Shown: positions 52,746-62,790, numbered from the stretch's first letter. The stretch is DNA of 63,510 nucleotides from a bacterium (GCA_021790875.1 JAJYFN010000002.1:1-63510); one strand, 5' to 3'. The notes: generated by a model not told the origin, from the sequence alone. Made by a program: numbers and translations.

Positions 52746-53417
52746 ATGTCAGCTCTAACTTTCACTAAAGTTGGCGTAAAAGCCCAAACTCAGGTCAAAC
52801 TCGACCCAGGTGTTTTTAGTGTTAAGGAAATTAACCAGACTTTGATTCATCAAGCCTATAACACCTACCTTAAGAACGGTCGTGAGAATCTTGCTAAGAC
52901 TAAGACGCGTGGCTTAATTAGTGGTGGTGGTCGCAAGCCTCACCCCCAAAAAGGGACTGGTCGCGCCCGTAGCGGATCATCGCGTAACCCATTATGGCGT
53001 GGTGGTGGCACTGTCTTTGGGCCTACTGGATTTGAAAACTACAGTCGCAAAATTAACACTAAAGCTAAACGAGCCGCGCTCGTGCATGCATTAAGTGCTT
53101 TTTACGCTCGAAGTGGTGACAATCTTTTTATTATTGAAGAACTAGCTCTTAAAGCAGCTAAGACTAAAGATCTCTCAAAACTTTTAGCTAAGCTAAATTT
53201 GCTCGACGCCAAATGTCTTATTGTGGCCGATGCCCCTAGTCCTGAGCTGCGTCTAGCAAGCCGTAATATGAGTGGCGTGAGTGTAAGCTCAGCCCAGTAT
53301 TTAAACATTGCTAAGATTATTGACGCAGACCGGATTTTAATCACTAAGCAAGCCCTGCATGATTTATCTGCCTGGTTGAACCCGACACCTAAAACAGTAG
53401 CAAAGGAAAGCAAATGA
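52746..53417 (+). CDS. rplD: Ribosomal protein L4
   Basis: 223 aa. 50S exit-tunnel protein; the tunnel loop motif RKPHPQKGTGRARSGSSRNP and WRGGGTVFGPTGFENYS are intact. In E. coli L4 also represses its operon, and the structured leader before rplC is where a comparable site could lie. Overlaps rplW by four bases. Confidence 0.96.
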   Translation: MSALTFTKVGVKAQTQVKLDPGVFSVKEINQTLIHQAYNTYLKNGRENLAKTKTRGLISGGGRKPHPQKGTGRARSGSSRNPLWRGGGTVFGPTGFENYSRKINTKAKRAALVHALSAFYARSGDNLFIIEELALKAAKTKDLSKLLAKLNLLDAKCLIVADAPSPELRLASRNMSGVSVSSAQYLNIAKIIDADRILITKQALHDLSAWLNPTPKTVAKESK

Positions 53418-53827
53418 GCCTTCAATCTGCTAAAAGCCTAAACATCTTGCCTCGTCTTAGCGAGAAGGGCTACGCCTTAAGCCAAAACCGGGTCTATGTC
53501 GTAGAGGTGTCTCTCAACATGAATAAGCACAGTGTAGTACGGGCGATTGAAAGCCAGTTCGATGTTAATGTCATTAAAGTTAACTTGCTTAATGTAAAAG
53601 GCAAGGCTAAACGATCTGTTTCTCAACAAGGCCGCCGGGTCGCAGATGGTCGTGATAAAAGTATCAAGAAGGCTTACGTGACCTTAGCAGAGGGGCAGAG
53701 CCTACCGTTTTACCAGGCGATTGAAGAAGAGGAACAAAAGGCCGAGAAGGTCCAAGAACGCATTGCTAAAGAAATTGAGAAGCAAGATAAGCCAAAGCGT
53801 CGCGCTAAGAAAGCGGATAAGGAATAA
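53414..53827 (+). CDS. rplW: Ribosomal protein L23
   Basis: 137 aa, longer than the E. coli protein (100 aa) because of a C-terminal charged helix of about 40 residues rich in Glu and Lys. The core (LPRLSEKGYALS, VEVSLNMNKHSVVRAIES, INVIKVN-like strand) is that of L23, which rings the exit tunnel and docks trigger factor and SRP. Starts inside the rplD stop region (ATGA). Confidence 0.93.
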   Translation: MSLQSAKSLNILPRLSEKGYALSQNRVYVVEVSLNMNKHSVVRAIESQFDVNVIKVNLLNVKGKAKRSVSQQGRRVADGRDKSIKKAYVTLAEGQSLPFYQAIEEEEQKAEKVQERIAKEIEKQDKPKRRAKKADKE

Positions 53828-53832
53828 AAGTT

Positions 53833-54669
53833 ATGGCAATTCGCAACTACAAGCCTACGACTAGTGCCCGCCGCGGTATGACCAGCGAAGATACGTCTCA
53901 GTTGACTACTTCTAAGCCGACTCGTTCACTAACACGTAACATTAACCAGAAACATGGCCGCAATAACCAAGGCCGGATCACAACCCGTCATAAGGGTGGT
54001 GGTAGTCACCGTCTGTACCGTGAAATTAGTTTCATGTTGCCAAAAGATTACAGTGGCGTAATTGAGCATATTGAATATGACCCAAACCGCACTAGCCATA
54101 TTGCACGGGTTAAGTCTAGCGATAATCGCTACCGCTATATCCTTGCTGCCCAAGGAATGGTTGTTGGTACAAAGATTAAAAGTGGTGATGAAGTGGCAAT
54201 TGAAGTTGGCAACCGCTTAAGCCTAAAGCAAATCCCAGTTGGCAGCGTGATTCATGCCATTGAGCTTACACCTGGCAATGGTGCTCAATTAGTACGTAGC
54301 GCTGGCGCTTCAGCTCAGTTAGTAGCACGTGATGATAAATACGCCCAAGTCCGCTTGCCAAGCGGTGAAGTTAGATTCATTAGTGTTGAGTGTAGTGCTA
54401 GCCTCGGTGTAATTAGTAATGAACAGCACCAAAACGTCTCAATTGGTAAAGCTGGGCGTAATCGCCGCAAGGGAATTCGTCCAACTGTTCGTGGTGTTGT
54501 TATGAACGCTGTCGATCACCCGCACGGTGGTGGAGACGGTGGTCGTCACCGTATGGCTAAAGCACCGCGGACACCATGGGGTCAAAAGACCTTAGGTCTT
54601 AAGACACGCCACAATAAGTCAACTAATAAGTACATTGTGCGCAGCCGGCACGCGAGTAAGAGGAGTTAA
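53833..54669 (+). CDS. rplB: Ribosomal protein L2
   Basis: 278 aa, normal length. It is essential for subunit association and peptidyl transfer. The highly conserved C-terminal segment [15 protein letters not shown] contains the His required for activity in E. coli. N-terminal [12 protein letters not shown] is typical. It lies five bases after rplW. Confidence 0.97.
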   Translation: MAIRNYKPTTSARRGMTSEDTSQLTTSKPTRSLTRNINQKHGRNNQGRITTRHKGGGSHRLYREISFMLPKDYSGVIEHIEYDPNRTSHIARVKSSDNRYRYILAAQGMVVGTKIKSGDEVAIEVGNRLSLKQIPVGSVIHAIELTPGNGAQLVRSAGASAQLVARDDKYAQVRLPSGEVRFISVECSASLGVISNEQHQNVSIGKAGRNRRKGIRPTVRGVVMNAVDHPHGGGDGGRHRMAKAPRTPWGQKTLGLKTRHNKSTNKYIVRSRHASKRS

Positions 54670-54671
54670 TT

Positions 54672-54956
54672 ATGAGCCGTTCACTTAAAAAAGGACCATT
54701 CATCGATTTCAAACTGGCTCGTAAGCTGGACCGTTTAAGCCCAGAAGACCGAACCATTGTTAAGACTTGGGCTCGATCTAGCACGATCGCACCCGAATTT
54801 GTTGGCCGCACAATTGCAGTTCACAACGGTCGTGTGCACGTACCAGTCTTTATAACTGAAAATATGGTCGGTCACAAACTCGGTGAATTTTCGCCAACCC
54901 GTAAATTCCGCCGTCACGGTGGCAAATTAGCTAAATCATCAGGTGAAGGGGCCTAA
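54672..54956 (+). CDS. rpsS: Ribosomal protein S19
   Basis: 94 aa. 30S head protein next to S13 and the A-site finger. [12 protein letters not shown] and [18 protein letters not shown] are diagnostic. Starts two bases after rplB ends, with AGAGGAG overlapping the preceding stop region as Shine-Dalgarno. Confidence 0.97.
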   Translation: MSRSLKKGPFIDFKLARKLDRLSPEDRTIVKTWARSSTIAPEFVGRTIAVHNGRVHVPVFITENMVGHKLGEFSPTRKFRRHGGKLAKSSGEGA

Positions 54957-54971
54957 AAAGAGGTAATCGAT

Positions 54972-55379
54972 ATGCCAGTCCAAGCTATAGCTAAAGGAGT
55001 CAAACAAAGCCCACGCAAAGTCGCGGTAGTTGCTGCTTTGGTGCGTGGTCGCAGTGTTAGCGATGCACTAACGATTCTTGAGCATACGCCCCGCCGTAGC
55101 GCCATTGCCGTCCGCAAAGCAATTGAAAGCGCCAGAGCTAATGCCGACTTTAACCATAATTACAAACCAGCTAGTCTGCGCATTGTAGAGATTCATGTTA
55201 CTCCTGGACCAAGATTAAAGCGTTTTCGCCCAGTCGCACGTGGTGCAGCACATCCTTACCAGAAGAAAACTTCACATATTCGTGTTATTGTTGACGGCGA
55301 CATCAGGCAGCCAAAGAGCGAAGTAAAAGCTAAGCCAGCAGCTAAAGTAGCCGCTAAAGCTAAGACGGAGAAGAAGTAA
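54972..55379 (+). CDS. rplV: Ribosomal protein L22
   Basis: 135 aa. Lines the exit tunnel; GVKQSPRKVAVVAALVRG at the N terminus and the hairpin RPVARGAAHPYQKKTSHI are clear. A C-terminal Lys/Ala tail of about 25 residues extends beyond the E. coli protein. AGAGGT precedes the ATG. Confidence 0.96.
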   Translation: MPVQAIAKGVKQSPRKVAVVAALVRGRSVSDALTILEHTPRRSAIAVRKAIESARANADFNHNYKPASLRIVEIHVTPGPRLKRFRPVARGAAHPYQKKTSHIRVIVDGDIRQPKSEVKAKPAAKVAAKAKTEKK

Positions 55380-55383
55380 GCAT

Positions 55384-56013
55384 ATGGGCCAAAAAGTTAA
55401 TCCAATCAGCATGCGCCTCCAGGTAAACAAGGAGTGGTCTAGTCGTTGGTTCGCAGACAAGCGCTCATACGCCGCATATCTTAGCGATGATCTTTCAGTA
55501 CGTCGCTTGATTCAAAACAAGTTAGGTTCACGCGCTGCTATTAATCGCGTTGAGATTAGCCGTACTCCAAACCTAGTAACCGTTACAATCTACACCGCTA
55601 AAGCTGGTGTCGTAATTGGTCGCGGTGGTTCCGGTGCTCAAGAACTTAAAGACGATATTGAGCGTATTTACCACACTCCAGTACGTGTGAACATTGAAGA
55701 AGTTAAAAAGCCTGATCTATACGCTAAATTAGTGGCTGAAAATATTGCTCATCAGCTGGAACGCCGCATGAGCTTCCGTCGTGCCATTAAGAGTGGCGCT
55801 GCAGCAACTATGCGCTCTGGCGCTAAAGGTATCCGCATTCAAGTTAGCGGCCGTTTAAACGGTTCTGAAATGAGCCGCCGCGAAAAAGAAGTTTTAGGTT
55901 CCGTACCGCTTCACACCTTACGTGCCGACATTGACTATGCCTACTCCCCAGCTTTCACAAGCGCCGGTATTATCGGGGTTAAAGTATGGATCTACAAGGG
56001 TGAGGTAATTTAA
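55384..56013 (+). CDS. rpsC: Ribosomal protein S3
   Basis: 209 aa, somewhat shorter at the C terminus than E. coli S3 (233 aa). [17 protein letters not shown] opens the protein and the KH domain has [14 protein letters not shown]. It forms part of the mRNA entry channel and its helicase site. It lies four bases after rplV. Confidence 0.97.
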   Translation: MGQKVNPISMRLQVNKEWSSRWFADKRSYAAYLSDDLSVRRLIQNKLGSRAAINRVEISRTPNLVTVTIYTAKAGVVIGRGGSGAQELKDDIERIYHTPVRVNIEEVKKPDLYAKLVAENIAHQLERRMSFRRAIKSGAAATMRSGAKGIRIQVSGRLNGSEMSRREKEVLGSVPLHTLRADIDYAYSPAFTSAGIIGVKVWIYKGEVI

Positions 56014-56014
56014 G

Positions 56015-56428
56015 ATGTTAGTACCAGCACGTAGTAAGTATCGCAAAGTCCGCAAAGGGCGTATCCGTGGTGTTGCTACTTCCGGCAACTATATCGCTTA
56101 TGGTGATTACGGCCTACAAGCCCAAGGTAATCAGCGTATTAATTCACGCCAGATTGAAGCCGCTCGTCAAGCAATGACACGTTATATTAAGCGCGGTGGC
56201 AAGATCTGGATTCGTATCTTTCCACACACTCCAGTTACGCGTAAGCCCCAAGATGTTAAGATGGGTAGCGGTAAAGGTAGTCCTGAGTTTTTTGTGGCTA
56301 AAGTTAAGCCAGGAACCATATTGTTTGAAATGCAGGGTGTAAGTGAAGAGACAGCACGCGAAGCAATGCGGCTGGCTTCTAACAAGCTACCTGTCAAGAC
56401 ACGCTTCCTAATTCGTGAGGAGGCCTAG
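56015..56428 (+). CDS. rplP: Ribosomal protein L16
   Basis: 137 aa. Organises the A site of the 50[20 protein letters not shown], the [16 protein letters not shown] segment and [17 protein letters not shown] are all conserved; the Arg hydroxylated by RoxA in E. coli falls in the region of the GSGKG loop. It begins one base after rpsC. Confidence 0.97.
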   Translation: MLVPARSKYRKVRKGRIRGVATSGNYIAYGDYGLQAQGNQRINSRQIEAARQAMTRYIKRGGKIWIRIFPHTPVTRKPQDVKMGSGKGSPEFFVAKVKPGTILFEMQGVSEETAREAMRLASNKLPVKTRFLIREEA

Positions 56429-56448
56429 GATCGCTAGGAGATAAGACT

Positions 56449-56649
56449 ATGAAGATTGCAGATATCCGTAAACTAACCACTGACGAACTTACGAAACAGA
56501 GCAGCACTCTGCGTGATGAGATTGTTGAGTTGAAGCGTAAGAAAAGCCTAGGTGAAACTAATAATGTGCGCTTAGTAAAGAACATGCGTAAAGACTTAGC
56601 TCGAATGCTGACAGTTCTTGGTGAGCAACTACTAAAGGAGAAAATCTAA
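56449..56649 (+). CDS. rpmC: Ribosomal protein L29
   Basis: 66 aa, two-helix protein near the exit tunnel. MKIADIRKLTTDEL and the RLVKNMRKDLARMLTVL helix fit the family. AGGAG lies in the 20-base gap after rplP. Its stop shares a base with the rpsQ start (TAATG). Confidence 0.95.
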   Translation: MKIADIRKLTTDELTKQSSTLRDEIVELKRKKSLGETNNVRLVKNMRKDLARMLTVLGEQLLKEKI

Positions 56650-56999
56650 TGGCTAAGCTAATTACCGGTGTGGTTAGTTCAATTTCCGGCAACAAGACTA
56701 TTGCTGTTAAGGTTGAACGCCGCCGGACACACCCCATTCTACGCAAGCAGTATCTCGACAGTAAGAAGTTCATGGTTCACGATGAGAAAAACGAAGCTCT
56801 CGTTGGTGATAAAGTTTCAATTGTTGAAACCCGCCCGATCAGTGCCTCGAAACACTTTAAGCTTGAAAGCATACTGGTGCGTCCAAAACTAAGAGACGAC
56901 AGCTTAAGCGTTCTAAAAGCTGATGCTGAAATTCCTTCAAAAGAGAACGTAGAAGTGAGCGAGAAGACTAAACCAACTGCAGTCAAAGGTAAGAAATAA
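56649..56999 (+). CDS. rpsQ: Ribosomal protein S17
   Basis: 116 aa, about 30 residues longer than in E. coli. The OB-fold core ([36 protein letters not shown]) is typical; the tail is Lys/Glu-rich and of unknown role. AAGGAG lies ahead of the ATG inside rpmC. TAATG overlaps on both sides imply coupled translation. Confidence 0.96.
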   Translation: MAKLITGVVSSISGNKTIAVKVERRRTHPILRKQYLDSKKFMVHDEKNEALVGDKVSIVETRPISASKHFKLESILVRPKLRDDSLSVLKADAEIPSKENVEVSEKTKPTAVKGKK

Positions 57000-57367
57000 T
57001 GATTCAACAAGAAACTAGACTATCCGTCGCAGATAACAGCGGTGCCCGCGAGATCCTCTGCATCCGCGTCTTAGGTGGTAGCCGACGCCGTTACGCACGC
57101 GTGGGCGATATTATTGTTGCTACCGTTAAAGAAGCTAGTCCAAACGGCGCTGTGAAGAAGAAAAGTGTTGTTAAGGCCGTTGTCGTTAGAACGACCGATC
57201 AAATTCGCCGCAAAGATGGCTCAACAATTAAGTTTGACGATAATTCAGCAGTTATTATTGGTGATGACAAACTACCTCGCGCTACCCGTATCTTCGGTCC
57301 AGTTCCACGCGAACTGCGCGAAAAAGGTTATGCCCGCATTATTAGTCTTGCCCCGGAGGTACTATAG
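56999..57367 (+). CDS. rplN: Ribosomal protein L14
   Basis: 122 aa. Interface protein that also receives the silencing factor Rsf[20 protein letters not shown] and [24 protein letters not shown]-type C terminus are conserved. Overlaps the rpsQ stop by one base. Confidence 0.97.
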   Translation: MIQQETRLSVADNSGAREILCIRVLGGSRRRYARVGDIIVATVKEASPNGAVKKKSVVKAVVVRTTDQIRRKDGSTIKFDDNSAVIIGDDKLPRATRIFGPVPRELREKGYARIISLAPEVL

Positions 57368-57369
57368 CT

Positions 57370-57699
57370 ATGAGTAACCAGCTATTTAAAATTCGACTTA
57401 AAAAAGGTGACACCGTAGTTGTACGTAGTGGTAAATACAAGGGTAAAACCGGCAAGATCACAGCAACGCACCCAACCTTAAATCGCGTAACAGTAGAAGG
57501 CATTAACGTCGTTAAGCGCCACACTAAAGCTAATAAAGCCTACCCTCAGGGTGGTATCGTGGAAATTACCAAACCGATTTCAGTTAGTAAAGTCGGCATT
57601 TATGAGCCAACTCTGAAAAAGGCAAGCCGCATCCGTTTTAACGTAAAAGACGGTGTTAAGAGTCGAACCTATGTTTCAAGCGGCAAGGAGATTAAGTAA
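57370..57699 (+). CDS. rplX: Ribosomal protein L24
   Basis: 109 aa. KOW-domain assembly initiator of the 50S: KKGDTVVVRSGKYKGKTGKI and INVVKRHTKANKAYPQGGIV. A consensus GGAGGT (57355-57360) sits at the end of rplN, nine bases before the ATG. Confidence 0.96.
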   Translation: MSNQLFKIRLKKGDTVVVRSGKYKGKTGKITATHPTLNRVTVEGINVVKRHTKANKAYPQGGIVEITKPISVSKVGIYEPTLKKASRIRFNVKDGVKSRTYVSSGKEIK

Positions 57700-57704
57700 A
57701 GATT

Positions 57705-58292
57705 ATGGCAACAACTAAGAAAGCTAAAGCAAACGCACCCTACGCTGCCCGTTTACAGGCGCAGTTTAGCTCTCAGATCGCGAATGAGCTAAAGACGGAG
57801 CTAAAGCTAGCTAATATTAACCAAGTGCCAAAACTTGAAAAGATCGTCATTAACAGTGGGCTTGGCAAAGCAAAGGACGAAACCCGTTTAATGGACGTGG
57901 CAACTAATACCCTACGTAAAATTAGCGGCCAACAACCAGTCCAAACTGCAGCTAAGAAGTCGATCGCGACCTTTAAGTTACGTGAAGGCAACAAAATTGG
58001 GCTTAAAGTTACTTTACGTGGCGAGCGGATGTATGAATTTTTGGATCGCTTAATTAATATTGTGCTGCCAAGACTGCGTGACTTCCATGGCGTAAGTGTT
58101 AAGGCCTTTGACAAGCAAGGTAACTATGCGCTAGGATTAACAGATCAATCCGTCTTTCCGGAACTGAGCTTTGAAGAGACTTCTCCAGCCCACGGAATGC
58201 AAGTGATTTTTGTGATTAAAACCGAGAAGCCTGAACACGCGAAAGCTTTGCTCACTAAACTGGGCATGCCCTTCTCAAAAGAGAATAAATAA
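57705..58292 (+). CDS. rplE: Ribosomal protein L5
   Basis: 195 aa with about 15 extra N-terminal residues (Lys/Ala-rich) compared with E. coli. Binds 5S rRNA in the central protuberance. VPKLEKIVINSGLGKA, QPVQTAAKKSIATFKLREG and LRDFHGVSVKAFDKQGN-type segments are conserved. Confidence 0.97.
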   Translation: MATTKKAKANAPYAARLQAQFSSQIANELKTELKLANINQVPKLEKIVINSGLGKAKDETRLMDVATNTLRKISGQQPVQTAAKKSIATFKLREGNKIGLKVTLRGERMYEFLDRLINIVLPRLRDFHGVSVKAFDKQGNYALGLTDQSVFPELSFEETSPAHGMQVIFVIKTEKPEHAKALLTKLGMPFSKENK

Positions 58293-58316
58293 GAGTTGAA
58301 AGAGTAAGAATATATT

Positions 58317-58586
58317 ATGGCCAAGACATCAATCATCGTCAGAGACGCAAAACGACAAGCAATGATCCGTCGTTATGCTGCTAAGCGCGCCGAGCTTAAA
58401 GAGCTGGGCGACTGGGAAGGTCTTGCAAAGCTTCCCCGCAACAGTTCGCCAACACGTTGGAAGAACCGCTGCGTTGAAACCCATCGTCCACGAGGATATA
58501 TGCGCCAATTTGGTTTAAGCCGAATTAGTTTTCGAGAACATGCAAGCCGGGGCGAAATACCAGGCGTAACTAAATCTAGCTGGTAG
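58317..58586 (+). CDS. rpsN: Ribosomal protein S14, zinc-free form
   Basis: 89 aa. The C-minus type: no CxxC pairs, only one Cys in [12 protein letters not shown], and the longer N-terminal helix ([16 protein letters not shown]). Core [11 protein letters not shown] and [18 protein letters not shown] are conserved. The zinc-binding short form used by many monoderms (61 aa) is not present at this locus. Confidence 0.96.
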   Translation: MAKTSIIVRDAKRQAMIRRYAAKRAELKELGDWEGLAKLPRNSSPTRWKNRCVETHRPRGYMRQFGLSRISFREHASRGEIPGVTKSSW

Positions 58587-58602
58587 TTAAAGAGAGAATA
58601 TT

Positions 58603-59004
58603 ATGAGCAAAGTATCCACTGACCCGATTTCCGACATGTTAGCCCGTATTAGGAACGCCAACGCGGTTAATATTACCGATATCTCTCTACCCCACTCGGC
58701 AATTAAAGAAGCCGTCGCTAAGGTTTTAGTTGAGTCCAACTATATTATTAGTGTCGCAAGTAGCGGTAAGGGTAAAGACAAGGTTTTATCTCTTGTCCTC
58801 TCAAGCAGTAGCCAAAGCCCTAAAATTACTGCAATTAAGCGTTTAAGTAAGCCAGGCAGGCGCATCTACGCTAGCGTCAAGGAAATCCCACGCATTAAAC
58901 ACGGTCGTGGAATGGTTATAATCTCTACCGCTAAAGGTATTATGAGTGGCGATCAAGCGCGAGCCAATCAAATTGGTGGTGAACTAATCTGTGAGGTCTA
59001 TTAA
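58603..59004 (+). CDS. rpsH: Ribosomal protein S8
   Basis: 133 aa. Primary 16S-binding protein; in E. coli it regulates the spc operon. DPISDMLARIRNAN and the C-terminal GRGMVIISTAKGIMSGDQAR are diagnostic. Its stop abuts rplF. Confidence 0.97.
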   Translation: MSKVSTDPISDMLARIRNANAVNITDISLPHSAIKEAVAKVLVESNYIISVASSGKGKDKVLSLVLSSSSQSPKITAIKRLSKPGRRIYASVKEIPRIKHGRGMVIISTAKGIMSGDQARANQIGGELICEVY

Positions 59005-59550
59005 ATGAGTCGTGTTGGCAAACAGCCTATTACTATCCCTTCTGGCGTCAATGTGACTATTAATGATGGCTTGATTCAGGTCAGTGGCAGCAAAGGTAAC
59101 TTATCTCAGCCACTGCTTGAAGGCCTAGCAGTAACGAATGAAAATAATGTCTTACAGGTTAACGCTTTAGGCGAAGCCGCCAAGATTCGGGCTAACCATG
59201 GTCTAATGCGCACCTTAATTAATAATATGGTGATTGGTGTCAGCAATGGCTTTAGCAAAAAGCTTGAAATTAACGGTGTTGGTTACCGTGTAGCAGCTAG
59301 TGGTAACAATATGCTTAAATTCTCACTTGGTTACTCACACGATATTATGTTTCAACTGCCGGAAGGTGTCGCTGCCAATATTGAACAGAATGTCATCACC
59401 TTAAGCGGCGCCGACAAACAACGCGTTGGACAAGTGGCCAGCGATATCCGTGAGCTACGCAAACCTGAACCGTATAAAGGTAAAGGCATTAAGTATGAAA
59501 ATGAGTATATTATCCGCAAGAGCGGCAAAAGCGGAAAGGACAGTAAGTAG
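59005..59550 (+). CDS. rplF: Ribosomal protein L6
   Basis: 181 aa. Two related alpha-beta domains near the factor-binding site. [17 protein letters not shown] and the C-terminal [20 protein letters not shown] are conserved. Begins immediately after rpsH. Confidence 0.97.
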   Translation: MSRVGKQPITIPSGVNVTINDGLIQVSGSKGNLSQPLLEGLAVTNENNVLQVNALGEAAKIRANHGLMRTLINNMVIGVSNGFSKKLEINGVGYRVAASGNNMLKFSLGYSHDIMFQLPEGVAANIEQNVITLSGADKQRVGQVASDIRELRKPEPYKGKGIKYENEYIIRKSGKSGKDSK

Positions 59551-59558
59551 GCTTATAT

Positions 59559-59912
59559 ATGTCGAGACTTTCTCATAAATTAAACACTCAGCAGATGCGT
59601 CAAAAGCGTGTTCGCGCCACTATTACCGGCACTAAAGAGCGTCCCCGCCTAAGTGTGCATATTTCACTACAGCACATTAATGCACAGTTAATTGATGATA
59701 ACTCTAAGACCACATTGGTTTATGTATCCTCAGTTGGCCGTAAGCTTGAAGGCACGATGAGCGACAAAGCCAAGCAAATTGGTATCGAGCTTGCTAAGAA
59801 AGCTAAAACTGCCGGCGTTACAAAGGTTGTCTTTGATCGTGGCAGCAAACTCTACCACGGCCGCATTAAAGCTCTAGCTGACGCCGCTCGAGAAGGCGGA
59901 TTGGAGTTCTAA
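59559..59912 (+). CDS. rplR: Ribosomal protein L18
   Basis: 117 aa. 5S rRNA-binding protein. [20 protein letters not shown] and [20 protein letters not shown] are typical; the C terminus EGGLEF is complete. Overlaps rpsE by one base (TAATG). Confidence 0.96.
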   Translation: MSRLSHKLNTQQMRQKRVRATITGTKERPRLSVHISLQHINAQLIDDNSKTTLVYVSSVGRKLEGTMSDKAKQIGIELAKKAKTAGVTKVVFDRGSKLYHGRIKALADAAREGGLEF

Positions 59913-60529
59913 TGGCAGCTAAAAGAGGTAGTTCAGGAATGAGTTTTGGCGCAGCGCGACGCAATAATAATGAAACCGAGGAAGACAATCGCTTTGATGA
60001 GCGCATGTTGCACATTGACCGTGTCGCTCGTGTCGTTAAAGGTGGACGTCGTTTTCGTTTCCGCGCATTAGTCGTTGTTGGTGACCACAAAGCAAACGTC
60101 GGTATTGGCATTGCTAAAGGCGCTGACGTTACGGCAGCTGTCGCTAAGGCCAATGAAGTTGCCAAAAAGAACATGATTAAAGTGCCCCTTTACAAAGATA
60201 CTTTGCCTCACGACGTGGAAGCTAAAGTTGGTGGCGCACGTATTTTACTGATGCCAGGATCACCCGGAACTGGGCTCATTGCTGGTGGTGTGGTGCGTAG
60301 TATCCTAGAAGTTGCTGGCGTCAGTAACGTCTTAAGTAAATCACTTGGCTCTTCAAATAAGGCTAACACGGCCTATGCAACCATCAAGGCTTTAGAGCAA
60401 CTAAAACCCGCCAAAGACTGGATTCGACCGAATAAAGTTATAGTTGCAGCAGCTGTAGAAGCTAAGACTAGCGACAAGGCAACTAAAGCAAAAACGCCAG
60501 TTGCTAAAGCCAAGAAAGTAGCTAAGTAG
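59912..60529 (+). CDS. rpsE: Ribosomal protein S5
   Basis: 205 aa, longer than E. coli (167 aa) through both an N-terminal stretch of about 25 residues and a Lys/Ala-rich C-terminal tail. RVVKGGRRFRFRALVVVGDH and the GSPGTGLIAGGVVRSILEVAG region are clear. rpmD (L30), normally next, is absent. Confidence 0.97.
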   Translation: MAAKRGSSGMSFGAARRNNNETEEDNRFDERMLHIDRVARVVKGGRRFRFRALVVVGDHKANVGIGIAKGADVTAAVAKANEVAKKNMIKVPLYKDTLPHDVEAKVGGARILLMPGSPGTGLIAGGVVRSILEVAGVSNVLSKSLGSSNKANTAYATIKALEQLKPAKDWIRPNKVIVAAAVEAKTSDKATKAKTPVAKAKKVAK

Positions 60530-60537
60530 GGTTAATT

Positions 60538-61011
60538 ATGAAGTATCACGATTTAACGATTAAGAAGCACCGCCGCATTAAGCGAGTCGGCCGTGGCATT
60601 GCCGCCGGACAAGGTAAAACTGCCGGACGCGGAACTAAAGGTCAAAAGTCCCGAACTGGTTATTCACGTCGTCCTGGCTTTGCTGGTGGTCAGAACCCGC
60701 TCATGCAACAGCTTCCTAAACTACCTGGCTTTAGATCATTCCATCCAAAACCAGCCATGGTCTTTACGAATCAGTTAAATAACCTGAGTGAGACTACTAT
60801 TACGGCAGAAGTGCTTGCAAACTCCGGATTAATTGCGCATCCTTACCAAAACATTAAATTGCTTAGTAGGGGTGAGTTAAAGCGCAAAGTTAGCGTTAAT
60901 TTGCCAGCAGCTTCGGCATCCGCCGTTGTGGCTATTGAAAGCTTAGGCGGAAGTTTTGTTAAGACTGAGCGTTTAGCAAGACCAGCCAAAGCCAAGCCAA
61001 GTAAAGACTAA
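60538..61011 (+). CDS. rplO: Ribosomal protein L15
   Basis: 157 aa. Late 50S assembly protein. KRVGRGIAAGQGKTAGRGTK and RPGFAGGQNPLMQQLPKLPG are diagnostic. It follows rpsE directly with an eight-base gap, marking the missing rpmD. Confidence 0.97.
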   Translation: MKYHDLTIKKHRRIKRVGRGIAAGQGKTAGRGTKGQKSRTGYSRRPGFAGGQNPLMQQLPKLPGFRSFHPKPAMVFTNQLNNLSETTITAEVLANSGLIAHPYQNIKLLSRGELKRKVSVNLPAASASAVVAIESLGGSFVKTERLARPAKAKPSKD

Positions 61012-61143
61012 ATTACTGCTAAAAAGCACTAGCTAGTCTTATTAATTCTTAGGATTACCAAGAATGATTGGCGATTAACAATAGACCTATGGCATACTAA
61101 ATCTAGATCAAAAAATAGAGGGTGTATTAAACAGTAAATAGTT

Positions 61144-62640
61144 ATGAACTGGAAAGTAATCGCGCAGTCACTTAAGCATCGGGATATGCAAAAACGTATC
61201 CTGGCTTTAATTGGTATTATTATTGTCTTCCGGATCATGATCAATATTCCGGTACCTCTAGGCAGCTCACAGAATTTACACCAGATCCTCTCGAACTTAT
61301 TTAGTTCTAAGACGGCACCTCAGTTTCTAAGCTTCCTAAACGTCCTTTCAGGTGGCGCTTTGGCTAACTTCTCAATCATGCTTGCCGGTCTAGGGCCGTA
61401 CATTAACGCCTCGATTATTATGCAGATGCTTACGAAGGCCATTCCGCAACTTGAGGCTTTACATAATGAAGGTGAGTTTGGCCAAAAGAAGATTAATCAA
61501 TACACCCGAATTCTAACCTTTCCACTGGCTATCATTCAGTCCATTGGCTCAATCTTTTTAATTCGCCAAGCTGCCCAAAGTCTAGGTGGCACAGCAGATA
61601 TTACAGCTCACGCCACCCTAATGCAGTGGGTAATCATGGTTTCAGCCTTAACAGGCGCCTCAATGCTACTGATGTGGCTTGGTGAGTTAATTACTGAACA
61701 AGGTATTGGCAATGGTATCTCGCTAATTATTACGGTCGGTATTGTCAGCCGCTTGCCATCGAACATGTATAACATCGTTAACGCTCAACTCGGCTCGAAG
61801 GATCGTTGGAAGCTGTTTGGTCACACTTGGCCAATGGACCGGAGGGCATCTTTCTATCTCATTGGTATTGTGCTCTCCATTTTGATCTTAACTTGGATCG
61901 TCGTGAAGCTAAATGAGGCCGCGCGTAACTTAACCATTAACTATGCGAAACGAGTTCAAGGCAACCGCGCCTATGGTGGCGTAACGACTAAGTTGCCTGT
62001 GAAGTTAATTACGGCTGGCGTGATCCCAATCATTTTTGCTGTGGCTTTCTTGAGCGTCCCTGGATTTGCCGGACAGTTAATGGCTGGTTCACACAGTCAT
62101 ACAATTGCGCATATTGGCAGTGACTTAGTAAGCTGGTTCCAAACACCTTCGGCTACGACTTTTGCTACTGAACATTGGAAGGCCTATATTTACCCGGTGA
62201 CTTACTTCCTCTTAGTCTTTGTCTTTACCTTCTTCTACACTTCAATTACGTTTAACTCTAAAGAGATAGCTGAAAACCTCCAAAAACAGGGCGGGTTTTT
62301 AGAGGGCATTAGAAGCGGACTGCAGACTGAGAAGTACTTATCTAGGATTGTTAACCGTTTAACCCTATTCGGCGCCATGAGCTTAGGCATACTAGCTTTA
62401 ATCCCAATCGTTGCGCAGATCTTCATTAACCAGAACATTACAATTGGTGGTACGTCGATCTTAATCTTGGTTTCTGTTGCCTTGCAAACCCTAAGATCAG
62501 TCGAATCACGCGCTCTAATGGTGACTTATGATCAATATTCACAACCAGACTTCTTCTATGAGCCAGAAGTAGCCGTTGAGGCCGCTACCGGCGCACGGCG
62601 TCTTAAGTTTATTAATCCAACCCGCTTTAAAAAGAAATAA
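61144..62640 (+). CDS. secY: Preprotein translocase subunit SecY
   Basis: 498 aa, longer than E. coli SecY (443 aa). Ten-helix channel of the Sec translocon, used by every secreted protein in this window. Conserved: SGGALANFSIMLAGLGPYINASI (split over helix 2), EGEFGQKKINQYTR, GIGNGISLII, and the cytoplasmic loop GIRSGLQTEKYL. Extra length lies in the first periplasmic loop and the loop after helix 7 (about residues 312-345). A stem (61045-61065) sits in the 132-base gap upstream; promoter evidence there is weak. Confidence 0.95.
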   Translation: MNWKVIAQSLKHRDMQKRILALIGIIIVFRIMINIPVPLGSSQNLHQILSNLFSSKTAPQFLSFLNVLSGGALANFSIMLAGLGPYINASIIMQMLTKAIPQLEALHNEGEFGQKKINQYTRILTFPLAIIQSIGSIFLIRQAAQSLGGTADITAHATLMQWVIMVSALTGASMLLMWLGELITEQGIGNGISLIITVGIVSRLPSNMYNIVNAQLGSKDRWKLFGHTWPMDRRASFYLIGIVLSILILTWIVVKLNEAARNLTINYAKRVQGNRAYGGVTTKLPVKLITAGVIPIIFAVAFLSVPGFAGQLMAGSHSHTIAHIGSDLVSWFQTPSATTFATEHWKAYIYPVTYFLLVFVFTFFYTSITFNSKEIAENLQKQGGFLEGIRSGLQTEKYLSRIVNRLTLFGAMSLGILALIPIVAQIFINQNITIGGTSILILVSVALQTLRSVESRALMVTYDQYSQPDFFYEPEVAVEAATGARRLKFINPTRFKKK

Positions 62641-62690
62641 CTCTTTTCTAACAGATAGCAGGTAGTTTATCGACCTGATTTATTCCATGC

Positions 62691-62763
62691 TAAAATAGAA
62701 TCTAGAGCGGACGGTTAGCCAGTAAAACGGAACCGTCATGTTTCGGGTTATATAAAACCCTTT
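62691..62763 (+). other. Structured intergenic element between secY and infA
   Basis: A possible extended -10 (TGC then TAAAAT, 62691-62696) is followed by two stems: GACGGTT (62710-62716) with AACCGTC (62731-62737), and GGGTT (62745-62749) with AACCC (62756-62760), then three T residues. It may be a secY terminator, an infA regulator or a short RNA. Genes adk and map, usual here, are absent. Confidence 0.4.
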
Positions 62764-62790
62764 ACAATCACCTTATGTTCTTGCTATAAT
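62762..62790 (+). promoter_or_regulatory. infA promoter
   Basis: TTACAA (62762-62767), or TTTACA one base earlier, 17-18 bases, then TATAAT (62785-62790) with TGC before it, a perfect extended -10. The leader would be about 12 bases. Confidence 0.65.
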
